This document shows positions 8,843 through 19,412 of a stretch of DNA of 64,000 bases, one piece after another. The translations under genes and the position numbers were made by a program. The stretch comes from Paenibacillus artemisiicola. GTDB taxonomy: Bacteria > Bacillota > Bacilli > Paenibacillales > Paenibacillaceae. The DNA lies in assembly GCF_017652985.1 (NCBI RefSeq), contig NZ_JAGGDJ010000010.1, forward strand, positions 92,672 to 156,671. Reading direction: 5' to 3'. The notes under the pieces are model-generated. The model worked only from the letters and a program-made list of their open reading frames with translations. It had not been told where the DNA came from and did not search any database. Numbering within the stretch: position 1 is the stretch's first letter; every line of letters starts with the position of its first letter.

Positions 8843-8967
8843 GCGATTTCGCTGCGTTGCCTTCATAAACGGTAGCAGGAGCGCGAAAACGGCGCATAAA
8901 AGGCGACCTTTACAGAATAAACATGAGTAAAACCCGATTTTCGGGCCAGAAGGTGGGATGGCGGCAT

Positions 8968-8997
8968 TTGACGCAACGAGACCTGATCGTCTAATGT
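8968..8997 (+). promoter_or_regulatory. Probable promoter of the CNNM gene, with adjacent inverted repeat
   Basis: TTGACG (8968-8973), 18-bp spacer, TAATGT (8992-8997). Immediately downstream, TTATAAA and TTTATAA (9002-9008 and 9014-9020) form a perfect 7-bp inverted repeat that could be an operator at the start of the transcript. The rest of the 251-bp gap after rarA shows only a small CCCGA/TCGGG hairpin. Confidence 0.4.
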
Positions 8998-9053
8998 AGT
9001 ATTATAAAAGAAGTTTATAATTTCATTCCCTGAAGGAGGTGCACCTGTTAGTC

Positions 9054-9101
9054 GTGATCGCGGCTTTAGGCGCGAACGGCGAACAGGGAATCGTTGAGTA
9101 G
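9054..9101 (+). CDS. Possible 15-codon leader ORF overlapping the CNNM start
   Basis: A near-perfect Shine-Dalgarno sequence GAAGGAGGTG (9032-9041) is too far from the CNNM start. It precedes a GTG at 9054 that opens a 15-codon frame (VIAALGANGEQGIVE) ending at TAG 9099-9101. This overlaps the TTG start of the next gene at 9094. The arrangement would permit translational coupling. The 12-nt spacing is long, so this is tentative. Confidence 0.25.
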   Translation: MIAALGANGEQGIVE

Positions 9102-10455
9102 TGACCCGTTACCCATATTGTTGAGCTTTCTCTTAATTTTGGCGCTCGTGTTTTTGAACGGCTTTTTCGTCGCCGCCGAGTTCGCCATGGTCAAAGTGAG
9201 AAGCAGCCGGATCGACACGCTCGTCCAAGACGGCAATCGCCGGGCGCGCTTCGCGTCCGCGCTCACGAACAATTTGGATGCGTATCTGTCGGCCTGTCAA
9301 TTGGGCATCACGCTGGCTTCGCTTGGATTGGGCTGGGTAGGGGAACCTGCCATCGCGCATATTCTGGAGCCGCTGCTGGAGAAGCTGCATTTCAGTCCCG
9401 TCGCCATTTCGACGGTATCGTTCATCATCGCCTTTTCGTTGATTACCGTGTTTCACATCGTGCTCGGCGAGCTTGCGCCGAAGACGTACGCGATTCGCAA
9501 GTCGGAAACGGTGACGCTGTGGACGGCGTTTCCGCTGATGACGTTTTACAAAATCATGTACCCGTTTATTTTCCTGCTGAACGGCATGGCGAATCTCATG
9601 CTGAAGGCTTTCGGCATCGAGCCGGCCGCCGAACATGAATCGGCCCACACGGAAGAGGAAATCCGCATTCTCATGAAGGAGAGCCACAAGTCCGGATTGA
9701 TCGACAATACGGAACTGACGCTCGTGGACAACATTTTCGAGTTCGCCGAAACCCATGCCCGAGAAATCATGATTCCACGCACCGAGATGATCTGTCTGTA
9801 CGCCAACCTGTCGTTCGAAGAGAATCGGGCGATCGCGCTCAAGGAAATGCATACCCGTTATCCCGTCTGCGACAAGGACAAAGACAACATTATCGGATTC
9901 ATTCATATAAAAGACCTGCTCAAAGTGACGAACCAAACGATTCACGACATCCGGCAGATTGCCCGTCCGATGACGACGGTGCCGGATTCCATGCATATCA
10001 GCTCGCTGTTGAAGCTGATGCAGAAGAAGAAGACGCAGATCGCCATTCTGATCGACGAATACGGCGGCACGTCGGGCTTGGTCACGCTGGAAGACATCAT
10101 GGAAGAGATCGTCGGCGAGATTCAGGACGAATTCGACGAAGAGCGTCCCGACATCGAGCCGAAGGAAGACGGCACGCATTCCATCAACGGGATGATGCTG
10201 ATCGAAGAAGTGAACAGCTATTTCGGCACCGAGATCGGAAGCGACGATTACGACACGATCGGCGGGTGGATGTACGCCCAGATCGAGAATCCGCCGTCGG
10301 CGGGCCAGCGGATCGTCCATCCGGTCGGGTTCGAGTTCATCATCGAGGAAACGGATCATCTGCGCATCTCGCGGATTCAAATCCGCAAGCGGACGGTCGA
10401 GGAAGTCGAAGAAGAGCTGCTGCACGAGGTCGAAATGCAGGCCGAGACGGGTTAA
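9094..10455 (+). CDS. CNNM/HlyC-type membrane protein (DUF21-CBS-CorC_HlyC)
   Basis: The 453-aa protein has an N-terminal DUF21 transmembrane domain of four hydrophobic segments (about residues 5-170, starting ILLSFLLILALVFLNGFFVAAEF). A pair of CBS domains (about 215-340) carries REIMIPRTEM and YGGTSGLVTLEDIMEEIVGEI, and the C-terminal CorC_HlyC domain spans about 350-440. Family members act in magnesium efflux or transport across the cytoplasmic membrane; older names call them hemolysins. The start is taken as TTG 9094, weakly supported by AGGGAA. Genes follow in the opposite direction. Confidence 0.85.
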   Translation: MSSDPLPILLSFLLILALVFLNGFFVAAEFAMVKVRSSRIDTLVQDGNRRARFASALTNNLDAYLSACQLGITLASLGLGWVGEPAIAHILEPLLEKLHFSPVAISTVSFIIAFSLITVFHIVLGELAPKTYAIRKSETVTLWTAFPLMTFYKIMYPFIFLLNGMANLMLKAFGIEPAAEHESAHTEEEIRILMKESHKSGLIDNTELTLVDNIFEFAETHAREIMIPRTEMICLYANLSFEENRAIALKEMHTRYPVCDKDKDNIIGFIHIKDLLKVTNQTIHDIRQIARPMTTVPDSMHISSLLKLMQKKKTQIAILIDEYGGTSGLVTLEDIMEEIVGEIQDEFDEERPDIEPKEDGTHSINGMMLIEEVNSYFGTEIGSDDYDTIGGWMYAQIENPPSAGQRIVHPVGFEFIIEETDHLRISRIQIRKRTVEEVEEELLHEVEMQAETG

Positions 10456-10513
10456 GCCCGCGGCGATCCGGAGCGTGCGTACCAAGCAATTAAAAATCGA
10501 TAAATAAATAAAC

Positions 10514-10545
10514 AAAGAGGCGTTCGACTAATCGAACGCCTCTTT
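10514..10545. terminator. Bidirectional terminator between CNNM gene and mnmA
   Basis: AAAGAGGCGTTCGA (10514-10527), 4-nt loop, TCGAACGCCTCTTTT (10532-10545). The A-rich 5' arm and T-rich 3' arm let it serve both converging genes. Confidence 0.85.
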
Positions 10546-10573
10546 TCTTTCCCGGATGTTGCGGTTCCGCCGC

Positions 10574-11701
<1,128 letters not shown>

Positions 11702-11820
11702 TCAGCCCTATTCCGTGTTTGAAGGCATGGCAGGGCGCTTAAGATTCTATTGTAGCACACTTCTTGAATGATTTTCATGAAAGTGTCAACGAATTTTCAA
11801 CATAATTGGCCGCGAGTATG

Positions 11821-11870
11821 TTAACATAGATGTGATATGGGAATACCATGAATTGTAATCTTTTTACAAT
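11821..11870 (+). promoter_or_regulatory. Promoter of cymR with downstream inverted repeat
   Basis: TTAACA (11821-11826), 17-bp spacer, TACCAT (11844-11849). ATTGTAA (11852-11858), 5 nt, TTACAAT (11864-11870) is a perfect inverted repeat covering the expected transcript start. It could be an operator or a 5' hairpin. It does not match the CymR box I know, so the binding protein is unknown. Confidence 0.4.
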
Positions 11871-11918
11871 CGCAACCTTTAAATAAGATATCGTCCCGTC
11901 GAAGAAGAGGTGTTCGAA

Positions 11919-12338
11919 TTGAAAATATCAACGAAAGGCCGTTACGGCCTGACGATCATGATGGAGCTCGCAGGCAAATTCGGCGAAGGTCCGACGTCGC
12001 TGAAGAGCATCGCGGAGCGCAACCAATTGTCGGAGCATTATTTGGAGCAGCTGATCGCGCCGCTGCGGAACGCGGGGCTCGTCAAGAGCATCCGCGGGGC
12101 TTACGGCGGCTATATTTTGTCGAAGGACCCGGCGCAGATTACGTCGGGGGACGTCATCCGCATTTTGGAAGGACCGATTTCGCCGGTCGATTTCACGGAG
12201 GAAGACGATCCGGCCAAGCGCAACCTGTGGCTGCGCATTCGCAACAGCATCGCGGAAGTACTGGATTCGACGACGCTTGCGGACCTCGTCACGTACAAGG
12301 AAGAGGTTCAGCAAGACTCCTATATGTTCTATATTTAA
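11919..12338 (+). CDS. cymR: Rrf2 family cysteine metabolism repressor CymR
   Basis: The 139-aa protein has an N-terminal winged helix (KISTKGRYGLTIMMELA, then LSEHYLEQLIAPLRNAGLVKS and GAYGGYIL). It lacks the three clustered cysteines that bind Fe-S in IscR or NsrR, as expected of CymR. In Bacillus and Staphylococcus CymR works with the cysteine synthase CysK to repress cystine uptake and cysteine synthesis genes. The start TTG 11919 follows AGAAGAGGTG with 6-nt spacing. A cysteine desulfurase gene follows after 13 bp, as in Bacillus. Confidence 0.92.
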   Translation: MKISTKGRYGLTIMMELAGKFGEGPTSLKSIAERNQLSEHYLEQLIAPLRNAGLVKSIRGAYGGYILSKDPAQITSGDVIRILEGPISPVDFTEEDDPAKRNLWLRIRNSIAEVLDSTTLADLVTYKEEVQQDSYMFYI

Positions 12339-12351
12339 GGATGATTGCCTA

Positions 12352-13506
12352 ATGGTACGCATTTATTACGATCACGCGGCTTCGTCGCCGATGCATCCGG
12401 ACGCCGCAGCGGCGATGATGGACGTCTACGCGGGCGCGGGCGGCAACGCTTCGAGCACGCACGGCTTCGGCCGCGAGGCGCGGGCGGTGCTTAACCGGGC
12501 GAGGGACGCGATCTCCGCGGGCATCGGCTGCGCGCCGGCGGAGCTTGTCTTCACGAGCGGCGGGACCGAGAGCGACAACCTGGCGCTGATCGGAGCCGCC
12601 CGGGCCGCCCGCAAGCGCGGGAAATCCCATATCATCACGAACGCGGCGGAGCATCATGCGGTGCTGCATGCCTGCGAGTTCCTGCAGCGGGAAGGCTTCG
12701 TCCTCACCGTGCTGCCGGTGGACGGGCAGGGGCTCGTCGCGGCCGCGGACGTGGAACGGGCAATGACGGACGATACCGCGCTCGTCAGCGTCATGTACGT
12801 CAACAACGAGACCGGAACGATTCAGCCGATCGAGGACATCGGGGCGATCGTCCGGTCTCGAGGCGCTGTGTTTCATGTCGATGCCGTTCAGGCGCTCGGC
12901 GCGCTGCCGATCGAACTCCGCGAACTGCCCGTCGATCTCATGAGCTTCTCGGCTCACAAGATCAACGGGCCGCAAGGCGTCGGCGCGCTGTACGTGCGCA
13001 AAGGCACGCAGCTCGAACCGCTCCTTCATGGCGGCTCTCAGGAACGGAAGAGAAGGCCGGGCACCGAAAACGCGGCAGGCATCGCGGGTTTCGCCGCCGC
13101 GTTTGAACGTTGTGTGAATTCGGCCGCGGAGAGGAAACCTTTCCTGGACAAGCTTCGTTATACTTGGATAGAACGGATGAAAACCATCGCCGGCGAGGAA
13201 CGGGTCGTCGTGAACGGCCACCCCGGGCTGCATGCGCCGCATATCGTCAATCTCAGCTTTCTCGGAATCGGTTCGGAGACGATGCTGATGAATTTGGACT
13301 TGGCGGGCATCGCGGCTTCCAGCGGCTCCGCGTGCACCGCGGGAGCGCTCGAGCCTTCGCACGTGCTTCAGGCGATGGGCATCTCGCAAGAACGTCGCGA
13401 TTCGGCCGTTCGATTTAGCTTCGGATTGGGGAATACTATGGAGGAACTCGAACTGGCGGCAAAAAAAGTTGAAACCTTTATGAGCCGCGTTCGTACTAAT
13501 GCCTAG
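12352..13506 (+). CDS. Cysteine desulfurase (IscS/NifS class I, YrvO-like)
   Basis: This PLP enzyme removes sulfur from cysteine and delivers it as a persulfide, probably to MnmA encoded next door. The 384-aa product has the PLP lysine K203 in SFSAHKINGPQG, the N-terminal substrate region YYDHAASSP, the AEHHAVLH histidine motif, and the sulfur-accepting cysteine C328 in SSGSACTAGAL. The loop around C328 is of the class I type. It is co-transcribed with cymR (13 bp gap). The ribosome site AAGGA lies at the end of cymR. Confidence 0.93.
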   Translation: MVRIYYDHAASSPMHPDAAAAMMDVYAGAGGNASSTHGFGREARAVLNRARDAISAGIGCAPAELVFTSGGTESDNLALIGAARAARKRGKSHIITNAAEHHAVLHACEFLQREGFVLTVLPVDGQGLVAAADVERAMTDDTALVSVMYVNNETGTIQPIEDIGAIVRSRGAVFHVDAVQALGALPIELRELPVDLMSFSAHKINGPQGVGALYVRKGTQLEPLLHGGSQERKRRPGTENAAGIAGFAAAFERCVNSAAERKPFLDKLRYTWIERMKTIAGEERVVVNGHPGLHAPHIVNLSFLGIGSETMLMNLDLAGIAASSGSACTAGALEPSHVLQAMGISQERRDSAVRFSFGLGNTMEELELAAKKVETFMSRVRTNA

Positions 13507-13520
13507 GAGGCTCCCAAACC

Positions 13521-14066
13521 TTGTTGCGATTACAGCACCTGATTGGACTGCCTGTCATCGAAATGAACGCCGGCAAGCATGTCGGGCACGTGAAGGACGC
13601 GTGGTTCGACGAGCATTGGCAGCTCGGCGGCATCATTTTGGACGCCGGACGGCGCTTTCTGACATCGATGAAAGCCGTTCTGTGGAACGAAGTTCTGGTC
13701 TGCGGGGAAGACGCCGTGATCATTATGGACGAAACATCCGTGAAGCGGACCAAACAAGCGGACGTGCAGCGCTCTTTTTTGACCGGAACCGTACGGTTGA
13801 AGGATTTACCCGTCATTACCGCTCATGGCGAACAACTTGGCCGCGTATCGGATGTTTATTTTAACGACTTACAGGGTACACAAATAATAGGCTATGAGTT
13901 GACGGACGGTTTCATAGCGGATATTATGGAAGGCCGCAAGTGGCTTCCCGCTCCGCTGCAAGCTGATGAAGTCATGCTTGGCAACGATGTAATTATAGTA
14001 CCGGCCGGAAGCGAGGACAACCTGTCGCCGGTCGCGGGTTCAGAGACGGATATTAGGGAGAAATGA
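13521..14066 (+). CDS. PRC-barrel domain protein (YrrD-like)
   Basis: The 181-aa soluble protein holds two PRC-barrel repeats: residues about 2-75 (LRLQHLIGLPVIEMNAGKHV) and about 88-165 (VRLKDLPVITAHGEQLGRVS). PRC-barrels are small beta-barrels found in RimM and photosynthetic reaction-centre H subunits. The role of this stand-alone tandem form (YrrD in Bacillus) is not known. It starts at TTG 13521 behind CTAGGAGG (10-nt spacing), 14 bp after the desulfurase gene. A 3-bp gap separates it from the next gene. Confidence 0.8.
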   Translation: MLRLQHLIGLPVIEMNAGKHVGHVKDAWFDEHWQLGGIILDAGRRFLTSMKAVLWNEVLVCGEDAVIIMDETSVKRTKQADVQRSFLTGTVRLKDLPVITAHGEQLGRVSDVYFNDLQGTQIIGYELTDGFIADIMEGRKWLPAPLQADEVMLGNDVIIVPAGSEDNLSPVAGSETDIREK

Positions 14067-14069
14067 GCT

Positions 14070-14264
14070 ATGAAATGCCCAAACTGCAGTTCTAAAGATA
14101 TCGGTAAAATCGGATCCCATCAGTATTATTGCTGGGGCTGTTTCATCGAATTGACGGTGAACGGCGAGAAAATGTCGGTGTATCAAGTGGAAGAGGACGG
14201 AACGCTGAGCTCGCTCGACGACTTGTTCTTCGAAGACGAAATGCCGCAAGTTCACGCGAACTGA
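14070..14264 (+). CDS. Small zinc-ribbon protein
   Basis: This 64-aa protein has two CxxC pairs near its N-terminus: C3-x2-C6 (MKCPNC) and C21-x2-C24 (YYCWGC). These form a zinc ribbon. An acidic tail (QVEEDGTLSSLDDLFFEDE) follows. AGGGAG precedes ATG 14070. It is the last gene of the cymR unit, before a terminator at 14289. The function is unknown; similar short proteins are present in Paenibacillaceae (recollection, not tested). Confidence 0.7.
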   Translation: MKCPNCSSKDIGKIGSHQYYCWGCFIELTVNGEKMSVYQVEEDGTLSSLDDLFFEDEMPQVHAN

Positions 14265-14288
14265 CGCGCGGAACCCAATTGTAAGAAG

Positions 14289-14316
14289 GACGGCCTTGAA
14301 GAAGGCCGTCTTTTTT
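14289..14316 (+). terminator. Terminator of the cymR operon
   Basis: GACGGCCTT (14289-14297), loop GAAG, AAGGCCGTC (14302-14310), then TTTTTT. The remaining 256 bp to the next gene show nothing that I can interpret. Confidence 0.9.
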
Positions 14317-14572
14317 GCGTTTGCCGAAAAAGAGCGTGAGCGGGAGCATGGTACGTATCGATTTGGGCGATGGGATGAAGATCAAGAAACCGGTGAAGAC
14401 ATGAACGGAAGCCTTCGGCGCGAAGGAAGGGGCGGCGGAAGCAAGAGCTTTCTTCCCGGGAGCGGGATGATTCCGGGAACTTGTACATATACTGTAGTAC
14501 TAGGGATATCGACGCGGCTCGCGCGGGAGACGCCGCGGTTCGCGCTAGCCGATTCAAGGGAGGGATACGGCC

Positions 14573-15643
14573 GTGGAACGGTTTACGAACAACCGGATAT
14601 TTACATGGCTCGTCTATCTCATCTTGGGACTGGCCGCCTTGTATTTGCTGCTGCTGCTCAAGCCGATCTTCATCCATATCTACGTGTTTTTGCGGGCGGT
14701 GCTGGCGCCTTTCCTGATCGCGATGATCATCTCGTACGTGCTGAATCCCATCGTCAGCATGCTTCACGAACGCAAAGTGCCCCGCACGATGGCCGTGCTG
14801 CTGATCTATGCCGTGTTTTGCGCGGCGCTCACCGTCATTCTGATGAATGCCATTCCCATGTTTCTGGAGCAGCTGCAGGAGCTGAACCGCCATATGCCGG
14901 ACTTGACGATGAAAGCGCAGAATATCGTCGACGACTTCAACAATTCGTCGTTCCTGCCGGAGAGCATCCGCTCGGGCATCAATAAATCGCTGTTCAAGCT
15001 GGAGAAACAGGGCTCGGACGCCATCTTCAGCTTCATTAACAATATCGGGGCGATGCTGAACGTCGTGTTCATCGCGTTCATCATTCCGTTCCTCGCCTTC
15101 TATATCCTAAAGGATTTCGAAGTGTTCGAGCGGACGCTGCTGACCTACGTCCCCAAGCCGCACCGCAAGCATGCGGTCCGCCTGCTGAAAGACATCGACA
15201 ACGCGCTCGGAAGCTACATCCGCGGTCAATTCCTCGTTTGCGTCATCGTCGGCACGCTCGCGTACGTCGGCTACCTCATCATTGGGATGCCGTATCCGCT
15301 GCTGCTTGCCAGCGTCGTCGCCGTGACGAACATCATTCCGTACCTGGGCCCGTTCTTCGGGGCAGCCCCGGCGCTCGTCATGGCCTCGACCGTCTCGGTT
15401 AAAATGATGCTGATGGTGGTCATCGTGAACACCGTCTGCCAAATTCTCGAGGGCAACGTCGTGTCGCCGCAGGTCGTCGGACGGACGCTGCATATGCACC
15501 CGCTGTCGATCATCTTCGCGCTGCTGGTCGGCGGAGAAATCGCGGGGATCGTCGGCATGATTTTAGCCGTTCCGATCTTCGCCGCGCTCAAAGTCATCGT
15601 GCAGCATATTTTCGCGTATTACGTCCGGAGGAAGACGATTTGA
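14573..15643 (+). CDS. AI-2E family transporter (YrrI-like)
   Basis: The 356-aa membrane protein has the AI-2E/PerM layout: two or three TM segments at the N-terminus, a central soluble amphipathic region (about residues 80-145, ELNRHMPDLTMKAQNIVDDF), then five more TM segments. These include the conserved PYLGPFFGAAPALV and a C-terminal GGEIAGIVGMILAVPIFA. Members export small molecules or ions (for example AI-2 TqsA and Na+/Li+ antiporters); the substrate here is unknown. GTG 14573 follows AAGGGAGG. B. subtilis has the same gene (yrrI) upstream of alaS. Confidence 0.85.
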   Translation: MERFTNNRIFTWLVYLILGLAALYLLLLLKPIFIHIYVFLRAVLAPFLIAMIISYVLNPIVSMLHERKVPRTMAVLLIYAVFCAALTVILMNAIPMFLEQLQELNRHMPDLTMKAQNIVDDFNNSSFLPESIRSGINKSLFKLEKQGSDAIFSFINNIGAMLNVVFIAFIIPFLAFYILKDFEVFERTLLTYVPKPHRKHAVRLLKDIDNALGSYIRGQFLVCVIVGTLAYVGYLIIGMPYPLLLASVVAVTNIIPYLGPFFGAAPALVMASTVSVKMMLMVVIVNTVCQILEGNVVSPQVVGRTLHMHPLSIIFALLVGGEIAGIVGMILAVPIFAALKVIVQHIFAYYVRRKTI

Positions 15644-15704
15644 CAGCGCATGCAGTTTCCTGATATTCTGATTCTATCTAGGTCAATCGCATGATATGAA
15701 AACG

Positions 15705-15982
15705 TGGATGGAACCGAAGTACGCCATAGACCGCCACCCAGAGAAAGAATTTCTTCGCGCTTCGCAAGAGGAGCGCGTCGGCTGAGAAAATTCTAAGGGC
15801 GAAGGATGGCCGAACGCTGGTTCCGGAGTGCGAACGAACTTCGCCGGGTGGACCCGTTACCGTTCTGATAAGGAGATTGTTTGGCCGCATGCGGCGCCGT
15901 TCCGGCGATCGCGCGCGCGGGCGAATGATAACCAGGGTGGTACCGCGAACGATTCGTCCCTGTTTTTAGGGGCGTTTTTTTA
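15705..15982 (+). promoter_or_regulatory. T-box riboswitch leader of alaS (Ala specifier GCT)
   Basis: The T-box AGGGTGGTACCGCG (15934-15947) is an exact consensus match. The terminator CGTCCCT/AGGGGCG (15955-15961 and 15968-15974) runs into seven T residues. In Stem I, GGAACC (15710-15715) pairs with GGTTCC (15819-15824). The codon immediately before the second strand is GCT (15816-15818), an alanine codon, and the AGTA loop motif (15718-15721) sits on the opposite side. This fits alaS exactly: uncharged tRNA-Ala would stabilise the antiterminator. Confidence 0.9.
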
Positions 15983-16013
15983 TTTTCATTTGACAATGTG
16001 GAGGCTGAACCGA

Positions 16014-18650
16014 ATGAAAGCTAGTGAAATTCGTTCCAAATGGCTCGCTTTTTTTGAAAGCAAAGGCCACAAAATCGAGCCGAGCGCCTCGCTCGTGCCG
16101 CATAACGACCCGTCCCTGCTCTGGATCAACGCGGGCATGGCGCCGCTGAAGCCTTACTTCGACGGCCGCGTCATCCCGGACAACCCGCGCATCGCGAACT
16201 CGCAGAAGTGCATTCGCACCAACGACATCGAGAACGTCGGCAAAACCCGCCGTCATCATACGATGTTCGAAATGCTGGGCAACTTCTCGATCGGCGATTA
16301 CTTCAAGGAAGAGGTCATCACGTGGGCGTGGGAGTTCCTGACGAGCCCGCAGTGGATCGGCTTCGACCCGGACCGGCTGTCCGTCACGGTGTATCCGGAG
16401 GACGAAGAGGCGTTCCGGTACTGGAACGAGAAGATCGGCCTGCCGGCGGAGCGCATCTATAAGCTCGAGGAAAACTTCTGGGACATCGGCGAAGGCCCTT
16501 GCGGCCCGTGCACGGAAATCTTCTACGACCGCGGCGACGCTTTCGGCGACCTGAACGACCCGGAATGCTGGCCGGGCGGGGAGAACGAACGGTTTCTCGA
16601 AGTATGGAACCTCGTTTTTTCGCAATATAATCATAATAAAGACGGCAGCTACACGCCGCTGCCGAACAAGAATATCGATACCGGCGCCGGACTCGAGCGC
16701 TTCACGTCGATCCTGCAAAACGTCGACTCCAACTTCGACACCGATCTGTTCCGTCCGATCATCGACCGGACGTGCGAGATCGCGGGCGTCTCGTATCACG
16801 TCAACGCGGATCACGACGTCGCGCTGAAGGTCATCGCCGATCATATCCGCACCGTGGCGTTCGCCGTCGGCGACGGCGTCATGCCGTCGAACGAAGGCCG
16901 CGGCTACGTCATCCGCCGTCTCCTTCGCCGCGCCGTCCGATACGGGAAGACGCTCGGCGTCGACCGTCCGTTCCTGTTCGAGCTCGTCGGGATCGTCGGC
17001 GAAATCATGGGCACGCACTATACCGAAATCGTCGAGAAGCGCGAGTTCATCGAGAAGGTTATGCGCACGGAGGAGGAACGCTTCCACGAAACGTTGTCCG
17101 ACGGACTGTCCCTGCTCGGCGAGCTGGTTAAGGGGGCTCAGGCGGCGGGCGGCACGCAGATCAGCGGACCGGACGCGTTCAAGCTGTACGACACGTACGG
17201 ATTCCCGTTCGACCTAACGGAAGATTACGCGGCCGAGCAAGGCATGACGGTGGACCGCGAAGGCTTCGACGCTTCCATGGAAGAGCAGCGCACACGCGCC
17301 CGCGCGGCGCGTCAGGAGACGGGCGGCATGAACGTCCAGGGCGGCCCGCTCGCGGACTTCACGGAGAAGTCCGAGTTCGTGGGCTACCGGGACCTGACGG
17401 TAGACGGCGCGAAGGTCGTCGCCATCGTCGACGGCGACGCGCTCGTGCAGGAAGCCGGCGCCGGCAGCCATGTGCTGGTCATTCTCGACCGCACGCCGTT
17501 CTATGCCGAAAGCGGCGGCCAAGTCGGCGACAACGGCGCGATCGCGGGCAGCGGCTTCGCGCTTTCCGTCGACAACGTGACGAAAGCGCCGCACGGCCAG
17601 CCGCTCCATCACGCGGTCGTCGAGCACGGCACGTTGAAAGTGGGCGACACCGTGCAAGCCGCGGTCACGTCCAAGACGCGCGAGGATACGATCAAGAACC
17701 ATACGGCGACGCATCTGCTGCACCGCGCGCTGAAGGACGTGCTCGGCGAGCACGTCAACCAGGCGGGTTCCTTGGTCGAGCCGGAGCGGCTGCGCTTCGA
17801 CTTCTCGCATTTCGGCAGCATCAGCCCGGAAGAGCTGACGGACATCGAACGCCGCGTCAACGAGCAGATCTGGCTCGGCACGACGTTGGACATCGACTAC
17901 AAATCGCTTGCCGAAGCGAAGGCGATGGGCGCCATGGCGCTGTTCGGCGAGAAGTACGGCGACGTCGTCCGCGTCGTGCGCGTCGGCGACTACAGCCTTG
18001 AGCTGTGCGGGGGCTGCCACGTGGCGAATACTTCGCAGATCGGCTTGTTCAAGCTCGTGAGCGAGAGCGGCATCGGCTCCGGCGTGCGCCGGATCGAAGC
18101 GGTGACGGGACGACATGCGTACCTGTACATGGAAGGCCAGCTCGACCTCCTCAAGCAATCGGCCTCGCTGCTGAAGTCGAACCTGACCGACGTGCCGAAG
18201 CGCATCGAAGCGCTGCACGCGCAGGTGAAGGACTTGACGCGCGACAACGAGTCGCTGCAAAGCAAGTTGAGCCGCATCGAAGCGGGCTCTCTGGAAACGC
18301 AAGCTAAGAGCGTCGGCGGCGTAACGCTGCTGGCGGCGGAAGTGAACGCGCCGTCGATGGACGCGCTGCGCGGCATCGCCGACGAGCTGAAGGCAAAGCT
18401 GCCGAGCGCCGTCATCGTGCTCGGCGCCGCCGCCGAAGGCAAGGTCAATCTGGTCGCGTCCGTGTCGCCCGATCTCGTCAAGCAGGGCTTCAACGCCGGC
18501 AAGATCGTGAAGGAAGCCGCGGCGGTTTGCGGCGGCGGCGGCGGCGGGCGTCCCGACATGGCGCAGGCCGGGGGCAAAGACCCGTCGAAGTTGGCCGAGG
18601 CGCTCCAAATTGCCGAGGAACTGGTTCTTGCACAGTCAAATGTGATATGA
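16014..18650 (+). CDS. alaS: Alanine--tRNA ligase
   Basis: The 878-aa class II synthetase charges tRNA-Ala and edits mischarged Ser and Gly. It has the catalytic domain (about 1-245, [18 protein letters not shown]), tRNA-recognition helices (to about 460), and an editing domain with zinc ligands HTATH (H563, H567) and C665-G-G-C-H669. A coiled-coil stretch (about 705-765) and the C-Ala domain follow, the latter with a glycine-rich segment near residue 842. ATG 16014 follows GGAGG directly after the T-box terminator. It leads the alaS-ireB-ruvX-DUF1292-mltG series. Confidence 0.97.
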   Translation: MKASEIRSKWLAFFESKGHKIEPSASLVPHNDPSLLWINAGMAPLKPYFDGRVIPDNPRIANSQKCIRTNDIENVGKTRRHHTMFEMLGNFSIGDYFKEEVITWAWEFLTSPQWIGFDPDRLSVTVYPEDEEAFRYWNEKIGLPAERIYKLEENFWDIGEGPCGPCTEIFYDRGDAFGDLNDPECWPGGENERFLEVWNLVFSQYNHNKDGSYTPLPNKNIDTGAGLERFTSILQNVDSNFDTDLFRPIIDRTCEIAGVSYHVNADHDVALKVIADHIRTVAFAVGDGVMPSNEGRGYVIRRLLRRAVRYGKTLGVDRPFLFELVGIVGEIMGTHYTEIVEKREFIEKVMRTEEERFHETLSDGLSLLGELVKGAQAAGGTQISGPDAFKLYDTYGFPFDLTEDYAAEQGMTVDREGFDASMEEQRTRARAARQETGGMNVQGGPLADFTEKSEFVGYRDLTVDGAKVVAIVDGDALVQEAGAGSHVLVILDRTPFYAESGGQVGDNGAIAGSGFALSVDNVTKAPHGQPLHHAVVEHGTLKVGDTVQAAVTSKTREDTIKNHTATHLLHRALKDVLGEHVNQAGSLVEPERLRFDFSHFGSISPEELTDIERRVNEQIWLGTTLDIDYKSLAEAKAMGAMALFGEKYGDVVRVVRVGDYSLELCGGCHVANTSQIGLFKLVSESGIGSGVRRIEAVTGRHAYLYMEGQLDLLKQSASLLKSNLTDVPKRIEALHAQVKDLTRDNESLQSKLSRIEAGSLETQAKSVGGVTLLAAEVNAPSMDALRGIADELKAKLPSAVIVLGAAAEGKVNLVASVSPDLVKQGFNAGKIVKEAAAVCGGGGGGRPDMAQAGGKDPSKLAEALQIAEELVLAQSNVI

Positions 18651-18656
18651 TATAGC
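18628..18656 (+). promoter_or_regulatory. Putative internal promoter for ireB
   Basis: TTGCAC (18628-18633), 17-bp spacer, TATAGC (18651-18656), at the very end of alaS. It could uncouple ireB and ruvX from T-box control. Confidence 0.45.
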
Positions 18657-18699
18657 TATAAAACGGCTGTCAAGCGGCTTGGAAAGCGAGGTGCTGGCG

Positions 18700-18960
18700 A
18701 TGAATTCAATGGACAAGACAATGAAATTCGACGTAAAGGCGGAAGGGGAAGCTTCCTCGAGAGAGATCATGCTTTCCGTATACGACGCGCTTCTGGAGAA
18801 GGATTACAATCCGATCAACCAGATCGTCGGGTATTTGTTGTCGGGAGATCCGGCCTACATTCCGCGGCATAACAATGCACGGAGCTTGATCCGCAGGAAA
18901 GAGCGCGACGAATTGATCGAGGAGCTGGTACGCTCTTACTTAAGTCAGCACAGCAAATAA
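18700..18960 (+). CDS. ireB: IreB family regulatory phosphoprotein (DUF965)
   Basis: This 86-aa protein matches the DUF965/IreB family through [39 protein letters not shown] and the basic ending [25 protein letters not shown]. In Enterococcus IreB is phosphorylated by the Ser/Thr kinase IreK and limits cephalosporin resistance; in Bacillus the homologue is YrzL. ATG 18700 follows GCGAGGTG. It precedes ruvX by 27 bp, the conserved Firmicute arrangement. Confidence 0.93.
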   Translation: MNSMDKTMKFDVKAEGEASSREIMLSVYDALLEKDYNPINQIVGYLLSGDPAYIPRHNNARSLIRRKERDELIEELVRSYLSQHSK

Positions 18961-18987
18961 TCGGAACAGAAATGAGGCTCCCGTCGC

Positions 18988-19404
18988 ATGCGTCTTATGG
19001 GTTTGGATTACGGCGACCGCAGGATCGGCGTCGCCGTCAGCGATGCATTCGGCTGGACCGCGCAAGGGATCGGCGTCGTGGAGCGAAGGCGCGACAACGG
19101 CGAAGACGAAGCGATCGCCAAGCTTGTGCAGGAGCATGAAGTATCTGAGATCGTAGTCGGATTACCGAAGAACATGAACGGCACCATCGGGCCGCGTGGC
19201 GAAATTTGCATCGCATTCGCGCAACATTTGCAGCAAAAGCTAAATGTACCCGTACACCTTTGGGACGAACGGTTGACGACCGTCGCCGCGGAGCGGACGC
19301 TTCTCGAGGCGGATGTTAGCCGGAAGAAGCGAAAGTTAGTGGTGGACAAAATGGCGGCGACGCTCATTTTGCAAAATTATCTCGATTCTAAAACGAAAAG
19401 GTGA
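18988..19404 (+). CDS. ruvX: Holliday junction resolvase-like protein YqgF/RuvX
   Basis: The 138-aa RNase H-fold protein begins [19 protein letters not shown], with the first catalytic Asp in GLDYG. It carries the second acidic motif in [12 protein letters not shown] and the conserved [13 protein letters not shown] at the C-terminus. YqgF proteins act in 16S rRNA precursor processing and are also annotated as putative Holliday junction resolvases. The gene lies in its usual place between ireB and a DUF1292 gene, which starts 8 bp after its stop. Confidence 0.93.
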   Translation: MRLMGLDYGDRRIGVAVSDAFGWTAQGIGVVERRRDNGEDEAIAKLVQEHEVSEIVVGLPKNMNGTIGPRGEICIAFAQHLQQKLNVPVHLWDERLTTVAAERTLLEADVSRKKRKLVVDKMAATLILQNYLDSKTKR

Positions 19405-19412
19405 GGGTAACG

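Noticed and set aside
8843..9093. Mg2+ (M-box) or Mn2+ (yybP-ykoY) riboswitch before the CNNM gene
   Set aside because: Only short hairpins are visible after the likely promoter; the distance to the start is about 90 nt and lacks the conserved loop sequences.
14348..14404. Possible 18-codon peptide (MVRIDLGDGMKIKKPVKT) upstream of the AI-2E gene
   Set aside because: Ribosome site too close to the start and too short to judge; no support from context.
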